In this document: positions 1 to 5,554 of the stretch, one piece after another
Position numbering within the stretch: position 1 is the first letter of the stretch
How the letters are laid out: every line of letters starts with the position of its first letter
Assembly: GCA_947085765.1 (NCBI GenBank)
Contig: CAMTXZ010000054.1
Span: 1-9,513 of the forward strand
Direction: 5' to 3'
DNA length: 9,513 nt
From: JAKFXL01 sp947085765
GTDB taxonomy: Bacteria > Pseudomonadota > Gammaproteobacteria > Tenderiales > Tenderiaceae
The notes under the pieces: model-generated
What the model was told of the DNA's origin: nothing
Seen by the model: the letters and a program-made list of their open reading frames with translations, nothing else
The model's database searches: none
Position numbers and translations under genes: made by a program

Positions 1-140
1 AAACCCCTGGGAACGGGTCCCGTAGAGTCTGTGTGCATGTCCGCTCGTCGGAAAGCCTGATGACTCTCGCATGTTCCCACTTGAACTTTTGGTTCAAGGT
101 CTGATGTCTACGACGACACAGGCGGAGGATGTTCTCTACA
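1..140 (+). ncRNA. ssrS: 6S RNA, 3' part (5' end cut by window edge)
   Basis: 6S RNA binds the housekeeping sigma70 RNA polymerase holoenzyme by mimicking an open promoter and lowers transcription in stationary phase. The sequence resembles the 3' half of E. coli 6S RNA in order: a GCATG followed by a GTCGGAAAGCCT-type segment (about 36-58), then the hallmark hairpin with stem CTTGAAC (80-86), loop TTTTG (87-91) and stem GTTCAAG (92-98), then ACGACGACAC and GGCGGAGGATG (about 109-131), which would be the 3' strand of the closing stem. The gene immediately downstream is fau, the usual neighbour of ssrS in gammaproteobacteria. The 5' half lies outside the window, so the closing stem cannot be checked. 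The 3' end near 140 is an estimate; in E. coli it is made by processing of an ssrS-ygfA transcript. Confidence 0.85.
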
Positions 141-163
141 TATTTATTCCCGTGGAAGCCTGC

Positions 164-775
164 ATGCCCGTAACCACCTCCCGCGCCGACATTCGCAAAC
201 AGATCCGCAGGCAGCGCCAGCAACTCAGCCCAGCGCAACGTCACGATGCCACACTCGCCATCACCAACAATCTGGCCCGCACCCCACTTTTCAGACAGAG
301 CCGCCGCATTGCCGGTTTTATTGCCAACGATGGCGAGCCGAGCATTGAACCACTGATGCAGCTCGCCTGGGCGCGCCGCAAGGCCTGGCATCTGCCGATC
401 ATCGGCCTGCCCAACCTCAACCATCTCTGGTTTGGTCGCTACGATGAGGGCGATGAACTGATACTCAACCGTTACGGCATTCCCGAACCGACCACTGCGC
501 TCCACCAGACCACGCTCTCATGGGGACTTGATCTGGTGCTAATGCCTTTGGTCGCCTTTGATACCGATGGCAACCGCTTAGGCATGGGCAAAGGTTATTA
601 CGACCGCACCCTGAAATTTTTGCGTCACCGCCACCACTGGCGCAAACCACGGCTGGTCGGCATCGCCTATGAGTTTCAAAAGATGGAGCAGTTGCCGTTT
701 CAATCTTGGGACATACCACTGGATGCCATTGTCACCGAGCAATCGGTTTACAACGTCCGCCAACTGAAGCTATAA
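164..775 (+). CDS. fau: 5-formyltetrahydrofolate cyclo-ligase
   Basis: This enzyme (MTHFS, also called YgfA) uses ATP to convert 5-formyltetrahydrofolate to 5,10-methenyltetrahydrofolate in the cytoplasm, returning folate to one-carbon metabolism. The 203-aa product shows the family hallmarks: a basic N-terminal helix with RKQIRRQRQQLS (residues 11-22), the nucleotide/substrate loop GNRLGMGKGYYDRTL (136-150), and the C-terminal block with AYEFQ, LPFQSWDIPLDAIVTE (168-192). The reading frame is open from 71, but the first 31 codons would lie inside the 6S RNA. I chose the ATG at 164 because it has a GGAAG Shine-Dalgarno (153-157) and gives a family-typical length. It is probably co-transcribed with ssrS, about 23 nt upstream. 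No clear intrinsic terminator follows. Confidence 0.93.
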   Translation: MPVTTSRADIRKQIRRQRQQLSPAQRHDATLAITNNLARTPLFRQSRRIAGFIANDGEPSIEPLMQLAWARRKAWHLPIIGLPNLNHLWFGRYDEGDELILNRYGIPEPTTALHQTTLSWGLDLVLMPLVAFDTDGNRLGMGKGYYDRTLKFLRHRHHWRKPRLVGIAYEFQKMEQLPFQSWDIPLDAIVTEQSVYNVRQLKL

Positions 776-842
776 AGCGGCCATCCTCTGCGCGGCACAA
801 TACAACCACCAGCAAACCGGCGTTAGTTACGATTTTTTGAAG

Positions 843-872
843 GGGGATATAACAAACGGCAAAGTGCCGCGC
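843..872 (-). terminator. Possible weak intrinsic terminator of the PilZ-like gene
   Basis: Just after the stop codon of the leftward gene, the minus strand reads a small hairpin with stem CGGCA/TGCCG (857-861 and 865-869) and a 3-nt loop, followed by TTTGTTATAT. The stem is short and the T-tract interrupted, so this is a weak candidate. The same bases also contribute to a perfect 9-bp inverted repeat (GCGCGGCAC at 790-798 with GTGCCGCGC at 864-872), which may be chance. Confidence 0.3.
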
Positions 873-877
873 CAACG

Positions 878-1792
878 TTACGTTGAAAGATTGGCCTTAC
901 CGTGTTGTAACAGATGGGCCTTGATCTTAAGCACGTCGATTTGCCCCAGGCGCGCCGTCTGCCCCTTCTCCACCAACCCCTTAAGCATCACCACCACGGC
1001 ATCACCTTCAATCCGAAAGACATTGCCCAGCAGAGAGATCTGCTCCGAACGTCCAGGCAGATTAAAAGAGATAATCAGATCATCCGAGGCCCTCATCTTC
1101 ACCTCACTATCCGGGGCAAACGCTATCACCAAGCGTAGCGAGATATCAGAAAAGTCGACCATCGTGGCGTTGAGGTTTTTGTACTCACCACGCCGCATCA
1201 CCTGCAACTGCGCCGGGATGTTGGTTTGCAAACGCATATGGGCACGCTGGTCCGTGAGCAGCAGGCTCTCGGCATCCACCTCCAGCAACGCCACCGTCTG
1301 GTTGGCGTAAAAACCATCCTTGATCAGGGCGCGTTTCTGCACCACGGTCTCCAGCACGGGCACCTGGCCACCCTGCTGCTCAGCCATCAGGGTAATGGTA
1401 TTGCCCGGCACCAGACCGCCGACCTTAAGCAGCTCTTCGCGACGAATATAGTCGAGCTTGGCCTCGCTCTGGGTATGAACCGGCACAACGATGTTAAAAC
1501 TTTTAACTTTGCTGAAGAGTTTGCGTGTCCCCTGCTCCTCAAGACTGAAGCTGCCACTTTTTGCGTCACACTGCAGGTCAGCAAAGGAGTAGATGAACTC
1601 ACCGTTGATGATGTAGGCAATCACCACCGAGTCGAGCAGGATCTCCTTACGGTATTCAGGATAAAACTGCACCTTACCGCCCACCGGGAAGTGCTGCAGC
1701 ACCCGGCCCAGCGCACGGCCATTCAGCAACGCCCCGTCATTCGGACCATCGTTACTCGCAGACTTTGAACCGCTTTTAAAAAATCTGAACAT
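878..1792 (-). CDS. PilZ-like (YcgR-type) protein, putative c-di-GMP effector
   Basis: The 304-aa product has a YcgR-like layout: an N-terminal region (about 25-130) and a C-terminal PilZ-like domain (about 180-290). PilZ domains bind cyclic di-GMP through an RxxxR motif and a (D/N)xSxxG motif. Here RAHMR at 183-187 gives the first motif. The second is present only as DISLRL at 216-221, so the usual glycine is replaced by leucine and nucleotide binding is uncertain. I see no signal peptide or membrane segment, so a cytoplasmic protein is expected. The ATG at 1790-1792 has no obvious Shine-Dalgarno; the same start and N-terminal sequence recur in the truncated copy upstream, which supports it. 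The first 74 codons and 64 bp of upstream sequence are duplicated at 1953-2238. What it controls (motility, matrix, other) cannot be read from the neighbours. Confidence 0.72.
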   Translation of the reverse strand: MFRFFKSGSKSASNDGPNDGALLNGRALGRVLQHFPVGGKVQFYPEYRKEILLDSVVIAYIINGEFIYSFADLQCDAKSGSFSLEEQGTRKLFSKVKSFNIVVPVHTQSEAKLDYIRREELLKVGGLVPGNTITLMAEQQGGQVPVLETVVQKRALIKDGFYANQTVALLEVDAESLLLTDQRAHMRLQTNIPAQLQVMRRGEYKNLNATMVDFSDISLRLVIAFAPDSEVKMRASDDLIISFNLPGRSEQISLLGNVFRIEGDAVVVMLKGLVEKGQTARLGQIDVLKIKAHLLQHGKANLST

Positions 1793-1856
1793 AGATGATA
1801 GGTTGCTACTGTTTATAGGTTATCCACTGCATCGGCGGAGAAGGGCAAAGCTGTAG
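1571..1856. repeat. Duplicated segment, copy A (pairs with 1953-2238)
   Basis: This 286-bp segment holds the first 74 codons of the intact PilZ-like gene and 64 bp upstream of its start. It aligns without gaps to 1953-2238 at a constant offset of 382 bp. By eye I count 18 differences (about 94% identity): 12 in the coding part and 6 upstream. Homology stops abruptly at CTGCAG on the gene-internal side and at CTGTAG on the other side. Confidence 0.93.
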
Positions 1857-1862
1857 GGGAGC

Positions 1863-2174
1863 TTACCCTACCCGACTGTAGCCCGGATGAAACGAAGTGG
1901 AATCCGGGAAGAGCGGCCCCGGATTACGCTTCACTTCATCCGGGCTACCTTGCTGCAGGTCAGCAAAGGAGTAGATGAACTCACCGTTGATAATGTAGGC
2001 GATCACCACCGAATCGAGCAGGATCTCCTTACGGTATTCAGGATAAAACTGCACCTTACCGCCCACCGGGAAGTGCTGCAGCACCCGGCCCAGCGCACGG
2101 CCATCCAGCAACGCCCCATCTCTCGGACCATCGCCAGCCGCAGACTTTGAACCACTTTTAAAAAATCTGAACAT
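1863..2174 (-). pseudogene. Truncated copy of the PilZ-like gene (N-terminal fragment)
   Basis: The first 74 codons copy the N-terminus of the downstream PilZ-like gene, with four amino acid differences (S13A, N14G, N18R, N24D relative to the intact gene). After codon 74 homology ends and the frame runs through a palindromic element, adding 29 unrelated residues before a TAA at 1863-1865. The PilZ-type domain with RxxxR is missing entirely. It is most simply a gene remnant left by a tandem duplication. Because it keeps a start codon, the same upstream region and an open frame of 103 codons, expression of a short protein is possible; residues 25-74 are identical to the intact protein and the nucleotide changes there are all silent. 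I favour pseudogene but cannot exclude a functional fragment. Confidence 0.75.
1878..1948. repeat. Imperfect palindromic element 1 (REP/MITE-like)
   Basis: Two 31-bp arms (1878-1908 and 1918-1948) are reverse complements at 27 of 31 positions around a 9-bp centre. Each arm begins GTAGCCCGGATGAA and ends AATCCGGG. Elements of this GTAGCCCGGAT type are familiar intergenic repeats in proteobacterial genomes; that is recalled knowledge, not something checked here. It lies 4 bp from the point where the truncated PilZ-like copy loses homology and supplies most of that copy's aberrant C-terminal tail. There is no transposase nearby and I see no clear target-site duplication. Confidence 0.85.
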
Positions 2175-2238
2175 AGATAATAGGTTGCTACTGTTTATAG
2201 GTTATCCATAACATCGGCGAAGAAGAGCAAAGCTGTAG
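1953..2238. repeat. Duplicated segment, copy B (pairs with 1571-1856)
   Basis: This is the second copy of the 286-bp segment, lying upstream of copy A in the direction of transcription. It carries codons 1-74 of the truncated gene and 64 bp of upstream sequence, including a shared AT-rich stretch (minus-strand CCTATAAACAGTAGCAACC) that could hold a promoter. Palindromic element 1 abuts it on the left. The 42 bp to the right (2239-2280) have no counterpart next to copy A. Confidence 0.93.
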
Positions 2239-2281
2239 TGATCCTGGTACGTGGAACACACCATGCTGGGCTGACCCAAAT

Positions 2282-2371
2282 GTAGGTTGAGTTAGGCAAA
2301 AGCCGTAACCCAACAGCGGAGATTGATCGGCCGCCCACCATGTCGGGTTACGCTGCGCTAATCCGACCTAC
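2282..2371. repeat. Imperfect palindromic element 2 (REP/MITE-like)
   Basis: A left arm starting GTAGGTTGAGTTAGG (2282-2315) and a right arm ending TAATCCGACCTAC (2341-2371) form an imperfect inverted repeat with a 25-bp centre. The arms share TAACCC-ACA at their inner ends and GTAGGT at their outer ends. The design resembles element 1 (outer GTAG, inner purine-AA-CC core), but the sequence is clearly different. It ends 4 bp from the stop codon of the PrcB-domain gene, so the RNA hairpin could serve as its transcription end or 3' stabiliser; that role is inferred. Confidence 0.78.
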
Positions 2372-2375
2372 GCCC

Positions 2376-2855
2376 CTACGGCTGACAATTCACAACTTCA
2401 AGTGTCTCTGTAATAAGTATCTCTTTTAACACGGGGATATAAAGAAATTGATACGGATTGGTAATCGCCTGAGTGACCATGCACCCATTACCAGGTTTTG
2501 TTAGCGTCACACTGGCCATCAAGTAGTCTTCATGCTCCTCAGTCGAAGTGACTTTTATGGAATAGCCACCGGTACTCCTTGGCCCCATATCAACCAGCAA
2601 CACCTTTCCTTTGGAGAAGTCCAGCTGCTCTGGCGTTTCATCCGTGTAATTTGCCAACTCAGCTTCATAGCTGTATTGATCAATTAAGACTTTTGTCTGC
2701 TTTCTCGTATTAAGGCCACTCAGAATATATCCCCCTGACTGAACCTGAGAAGCCGCTGGCTCTTGAGAGGATGTCTCCGCATTAGAGCTAGATAAGCAAC
2801 CAGCCAGCCCTAATGCGACAGAGGAAAATACCAGGGTTAAAACAACTTTTTTCAT
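2376..2855 (-). CDS. PrcB-domain lipoprotein
   Basis: The 159-aa product starts with a short lipoprotein signal peptide: MKK, a hydrophobic stretch, then the lipobox LAGC with the acylated cysteine at residue 20. Residue +2 is leucine, so outer-membrane sorting is expected. A low-complexity Ser/Glu/Gln linker (21-40) leads to a compact domain (about 45-157) with VLLVDMGPRSTGGYSIKV (85-102) and a later NPYQFLYIP (133-141), the pattern of the PrcB C-terminal domain family. That family is named from a subunit of a spirochaete surface protease complex, but its role elsewhere is not established, so the function here is unknown. Cys125 and Cys157 could form a disulfide. The gene follows ilvA on the same strand after a 73-bp gap, looks more AT-rich than its neighbours, and abuts a palindromic repeat. 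The Shine-Dalgarno is weak. Confidence 0.8.
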   Translation of the reverse strand: MKKVVLTLVFSSVALGLAGCLSSSNAETSSQEPAASQVQSGGYILSGLNTRKQTKVLIDQYSYEAELANYTDETPEQLDFSKGKVLLVDMGPRSTGGYSIKVTSTEEHEDYLMASVTLTKPGNGCMVTQAITNPYQFLYIPVLKEILITETLEVVNCQP

Positions 2856-2928
2856 TTCGCGTTACCCACTAGAGTTAAGTAAATCAGGCGGAATGGGAAA
2901 ACGTCCCGCATCTCACAAAACAACACCA

Positions 2929-4443
2929 TCAACTCAAAAACAACCGGTAAGCCGGATTCTCCGTTTCACACTGATAGACATACCCCAACTCATCCAAAAA
3001 CGTCTGGTACTCCTTTTTATCTGATGCTGGCACCTGAATGCCGACCAGCACCCGGCCATAGGCAGCGCCGTGGTTGCGGTAGTGGAACATGCTGATGTTC
3101 CAGCGCTGGCCCAGTTTGTCGAGGAAGTTGAGCAGGGCACCGGGGCGTTCAGGGAATTCGAAGCGGTAGAGCACTTCGTTTTCGACACCGGCGTGGCCGC
3201 CGACCATGTGGCGGATGTGAAGTTTGGCGATGTCGTTGTCGGTCATATCGATGAGCGGGTAGCCCTTCTCGGTGAGCTTGCTGATCAACTCGATGCGCGC
3301 TTCGTCGCTGCCGCCGCCGAGGTTGAGGCCAACAAAGACGTGGGCCTCCCTGTCATCGGTATAGCGGTAGTTGAATTCGGTGATGCTGCGTTTGCCGATG
3401 GTCTGGCAGAACTTGCGGAAGCTGCCGGGCTTTTCAGGGATGGTGACGGCAAGGATCGCTTCGTTGCGTTCACCCAGCTCCGCCTGTTCGGCAACGTGGC
3501 GCAGGCGGTCAAAGTTCATGTTGGCACCGCTGTCGATGGCGACGAGGTTGGCGCCGCGCAGCTGTTCACGCTCGATATATTTTTTCATCCCGGCCACCGC
3601 CAGCGCGCCGGCCGGTTCGGCGATGGAGCGGGTGTCGTCAAAGATATCCTTGATGGCGGCGCAGATCTCGTCGGTGGTGACCAGGATCACCTCATCGACA
3701 CATTTGCTGGCGATACGGAACGGCTCTTTGCCGACCTGGCGCACAGCAACACCATCGGCAAAGATACCGACCTGATCCAGCACCACCCGACGTTTTTTTG
3801 CCAGCGCATGGTGCATTGAAGGGGCATCCTCCGGCTCCACGCCGATGATCTTCACCTCGGGATAGAGCGACTTCACGTAGGCCGATATCCCGGCGATCAG
3901 GCCACCACCGCCCACCGGCACAAAGATGGCGTGGATCGGGTCAGGGTGCTGGCGCAGGATCTCTACCGCCACCGTACCCTGCCCGGCGATCACATCAGGA
4001 TCATCGTAGGGGTGTACAAAGGTATACCCCTCCTTCTCCGTCAGTTCGACAGCGTGCTGATAGGCATCGTCATAGGCATCCCCGTGCAGAACAATCTTGG
4101 CGCCGTAAGCGCGTACCGCCGCTACTTTGATACTGGGAGTGGTCTTGGGCATGACGATCACGGCACGGATGTTGAGCCGCTGTGCCGCCAGCGCCACCCC
4201 TTGAGCATGGTTGCCAGCCGAGGCGGCGATGACACCCTTGTCGCGCTGCTCCTGCGAGAGCTTGAAAATTTTGTTGTAGGCACCGCGCAACTTGAAGGAG
4301 AAGACCGGTTGCAGATCTTCACGCTTGAGCAGAATGCGATTGTCGAGACGGCGCGAGAGCCGGGACATCGGGTCGAGCGGCGTCTCTTTGGCAACGTCGT
4401 AGACCCGGGCTTTGAGGATTTTTTCGAGATATTTCTGAGGCAT
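2929..4443 (-). CDS. ilvA: Threonine ammonia-lyase, biosynthetic
   Basis: This PLP enzyme deaminates L-threonine to 2-oxobutanoate and ammonia, the first committed step of isoleucine synthesis. The 504-aa length fits the long biosynthetic form (E. coli about 514). The catalytic domain (about 1-320) shows the PLP lysine in SFKLRGAYNK (Lys51), the SAGNHAQG loop (75-82) and the glycine loop VGGGGL (177-182) that holds the PLP phosphate. Two ACT-like regulatory modules follow, starting near LAVTIPEKPGSF (331-342) and YRFEFPERPGALLNF (426-440). These are the allosteric sites for isoleucine inhibition and valine activation in this family, so feedback control is expected. The ATG at 4441-4443 is preceded in frame by TGA TAA at 4453-4458, which rules out a longer start. 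No leader peptide or attenuator is visible upstream. The DUF4124 gene lies 66 bp upstream on the same strand and may share a transcript. Confidence 0.97.
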   Translation of the reverse strand: MPQKYLEKILKARVYDVAKETPLDPMSRLSRRLDNRILLKREDLQPVFSFKLRGAYNKIFKLSQEQRDKGVIAASAGNHAQGVALAAQRLNIRAVIVMPKTTPSIKVAAVRAYGAKIVLHGDAYDDAYQHAVELTEKEGYTFVHPYDDPDVIAGQGTVAVEILRQHPDPIHAIFVPVGGGGLIAGISAYVKSLYPEVKIIGVEPEDAPSMHHALAKKRRVVLDQVGIFADGVAVRQVGKEPFRIASKCVDEVILVTTDEICAAIKDIFDDTRSIAEPAGALAVAGMKKYIEREQLRGANLVAIDSGANMNFDRLRHVAEQAELGERNEAILAVTIPEKPGSFRKFCQTIGKRSITEFNYRYTDDREAHVFVGLNLGGGSDEARIELISKLTEKGYPLIDMTDNDIAKLHIRHMVGGHAGVENEVLYRFEFPERPGALLNFLDKLGQRWNISMFHYRNHGAAYGRVLVGIQVPASDKKEYQTFLDELGYVYQCETENPAYRLFLS

Positions 4444-4509
4444 GGCGCTAAATTATCAGGTTCACCGGCAGCTGCATAGCAACCCGCGCCTGAGTCGGGC
4501 TCTATTCAG

Positions 4510-4998
4510 CTAGCGTAATGCGTTGAGCTGTTGATAAAGGGCTTCAATTTGCAGCTCAATCTGCTCAACCTGCTTGACCTCAGTCGCACGGCGTTGGTGA
4601 TAGGCCTCGGTGAGACGAATACCGCGCCCCACGATGGGCTGCACCTCCTCAGGCAGAGGCGCTTCGCCGTCCGCCACCACCTGCCTGGCCTGCTCCAGCG
4701 CCACCTTGGCATCTTCAACCTGCTGCTGTAGCTGTTGCCGCTTCGCCTGAATTGCCTCAACGCTGTCACCGATGCGGGCGCCCTGCTCCAGCAACTGGCT
4801 GCGACTATCCTGGTGAATCACCACATTAGGCTCTTGCAACTCCAGCTCCTTGGCCTTCACCCCGGGTGGCGGGGTCGATGAAAAATGGACTACGCCATCC
4901 TTCCCTACCCAGCGATAGACCTTGGCCGCATCACCACCGTCGGCCCCTAACGCAATCAACGGTAACAGGAGTGATCCCAGCCACAACAGTTTCAACAT
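4510..4998 (-). CDS. DUF4124-domain protein, exported, with coiled coil
   Basis: The 162-aa product begins with a clear signal peptide (MLKLLWLGSLLLPLIALGA, cleavage near residue 19), so it should reach the periplasm. The DUF4124 module follows (about 26-52), recognised by VYRWVGKDGVVHFSSTPPPG. Function of this domain is not known. Residues about 65-110 and 135-162 are rich in Gln, Glu, Ala and Lys with heptad-like spacing and are probably coiled coil. The frame stays open upstream to 5076, but I chose the ATG at 4996-4998 because it starts the signal peptide and is preceded by GGGTG (5004-5008) at 5-nt spacing. It sits just upstream of ilvA without an evident functional link. Confidence 0.82.
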   Translation of the reverse strand: MLKLLWLGSLLLPLIALGADGGDAAKVYRWVGKDGVVHFSSTPPPGVKAKELELQEPNVVIHQDSRSQLLEQGARIGDSVEAIQAKRQQLQQQVEDAKVALEQARQVVADGEAPLPEEVQPIVGRGIRLTEAYHQRRATEVKQVEQIELQIEALYQQLNALR

Positions 4999-5030
4999 TT
5001 TTTCACCCAGGGCATAGACATGAGATTCGA

Positions 5031-5057
5031 ATACTAACATGCAGATCGGCACCGCAA
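5031..5057 (-). promoter_or_regulatory. Candidate promoter of the DUF4124 gene
   Basis: On the minus strand TTGCGG (5057-5052) and TAGTAT (5036-5031) are 15 bp apart, placing a transcription start about 25 bp upstream of the ATG at 4998. The spacer is shorter than the ideal 17 bp and the -35 box is poor, so this is only a candidate. Confidence 0.28.
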
Positions 5058-5121
5058 CCGCACACCTGGGCAGCATGAGACCTCAACCACGTTATCAACA
5101 ATTACCTCAAAACCAATGTTC

Positions 5122-5149
5122 TTGATAGTTAACCGTTTTGGTCTACTTT
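5122..5149 (+). promoter_or_regulatory. Candidate sigma70 promoter of the 42-aa membrane peptide
   Basis: TTGATA (5122-5127) and TACTTT (5144-5149) with a 16-bp spacer resemble a sigma70 promoter. Transcription would start near 5156, putting the 9-bp tandem repeat inside the 5' leader of the downstream small gene. Confidence 0.4.
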
Positions 5150-5163
5150 TTAACTTACCAATG

Positions 5164-5199
5164 CCCATCAATCCCATCAATCCCATCAATCCCATCATT
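5164..5199. repeat. 9-bp tandem repeat, four units
   Basis: The unit CCCATCAAT occurs three times perfectly (5164-5190) and a fourth time as CCCATCATT. The period is a multiple of three, so copy-number change would keep any reading frame. It lies in the divergent intergenic region, 34 bp upstream of the start of the 42-aa gene. Confidence 0.95.
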
Positions 5200-5232
5200 G
5201 TGGCATTGCAACCTTCAAGAGGTACTCTAAAA

Positions 5233-5361
5233 ATGCACACACCTGAAAATAAAAATCTCTACTCCTTTAAAGACACGCTGCAAGTGATGGTAGGCATTCC
5301 GGTGGTTATGACATTTGCCATCTTCTGCGCCAATTTTGCCACCTCGTACGCGGGCATTTAA
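5233..5361 (+). CDS. Small single-pass membrane protein, unknown function
   Basis: The 42-aa product has a polar N-terminus with charged residues (MHTPENKNLYSFKD) and one hydrophobic segment (about residues 15-37, LQVMVGIPVVMTFAIFCANF), which predicts a single membrane helix; one cysteine lies in it. I do not recognise the family. The frame opens earlier at 5116, but that start lacks a ribosome site and would translate the 9-bp repeat as Pro-Ile-Asn units. The ATG at 5233 has AAGAGG at 5217-5222, with 10 nt between. A strong intrinsic terminator starts 25 bp after the stop, so the gene looks like its own short transcription unit. This arrangement supports a real gene more than the sequence alone does. 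Confidence 0.6.
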   Translation: MHTPENKNLYSFKDTLQVMVGIPVVMTFAIFCANFATSYAGI

Positions 5362-5385
5362 GTTCCGCCTCACCCCTGTCAAACA

Positions 5386-5420
5386 ACAAAAGGCCCTCGT
5401 TTAATGAGGGCCTTTTGTTT
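5386..5420 (+). terminator. Strong intrinsic terminator
   Basis: A perfect 13-bp stem (5386-5398 with 5406-5418) closes a 7-nt loop GTTTAAT. The GC-rich core is GGCCCTC/GAGGGCC and the 3' side runs into CCTTTTGTTTG. The A-rich left side could let it act in the other direction too, although no minus-strand gene ends nearby. Confidence 0.93.
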
Positions 5421-5479
5421 GTAGAAAAAAATATAAATAGATAGTAGAAGGTTAAAGCCTGCCCCTCCCTCAACCGATA

Positions 5480-5508
5480 TATAGTATGAAAGTGGTTACG
5501 TAGCCACT
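5480..5508 (+). promoter_or_regulatory. Candidate -10 box and operator palindrome upstream of the 77-aa gene
   Basis: TATAGT (5480-5485) could serve as a -10 box, although I see no good -35. Directly after it, AGTGGTTACGTAGCCACT (5491-5508) is an 18-bp palindrome with a single mismatched pair, placed where a repressor would block a promoter at TATAGT. In RNA it would also fold, with a G-U pair. The role is inferred from position and symmetry. Confidence 0.38.
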
Positions 5509-5554
5509 ACATATGGGATAACACGCTCGCCACCACGAGCCAGGAGGTAGTCCA

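Noticed and set aside
71..163. N-terminal extension of fau by 31 codons
   Set aside because: It lies inside the 6S RNA, lacks a ribosome site, and makes the enzyme longer than usual.
1226..1768. Open frame opposite the PilZ-like gene (180 codons), with a relative opposite the truncated copy (1887-2150)
   Set aside because: Both are antisense shadows; their similarity follows from the duplicated DNA. The minus-strand reading has the PilZ features.
1819..1828. TTATCCACT, resembling a DnaA box
   Set aside because: It is a single near-match, altered in the duplicated copy (TTATCCATA), with no cluster of boxes or AT-rich unwinding region.
1570..2240. Direct repeats considered as a CRISPR array or insertion sequence ends
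   Set aside because: There are only two long copies that encode protein, with no spacers, transposase or terminal inverted repeats.
3070..3819. Long open frame opposite ilvA on the plus strand (249 codons)
   Set aside because: It is a shadow of the well-supported ilvA frame; its composition reflects antisense codon bias, and no ribosome site or family pattern is seen.
5034..5240. Minus-strand frame with Met-Gly-Leu repeats across the 9-bp tandem repeat
   Set aside because: It has no ribosome site, overlaps the promoter regions of both flanking genes, and its repeats only mirror the DNA repeat.
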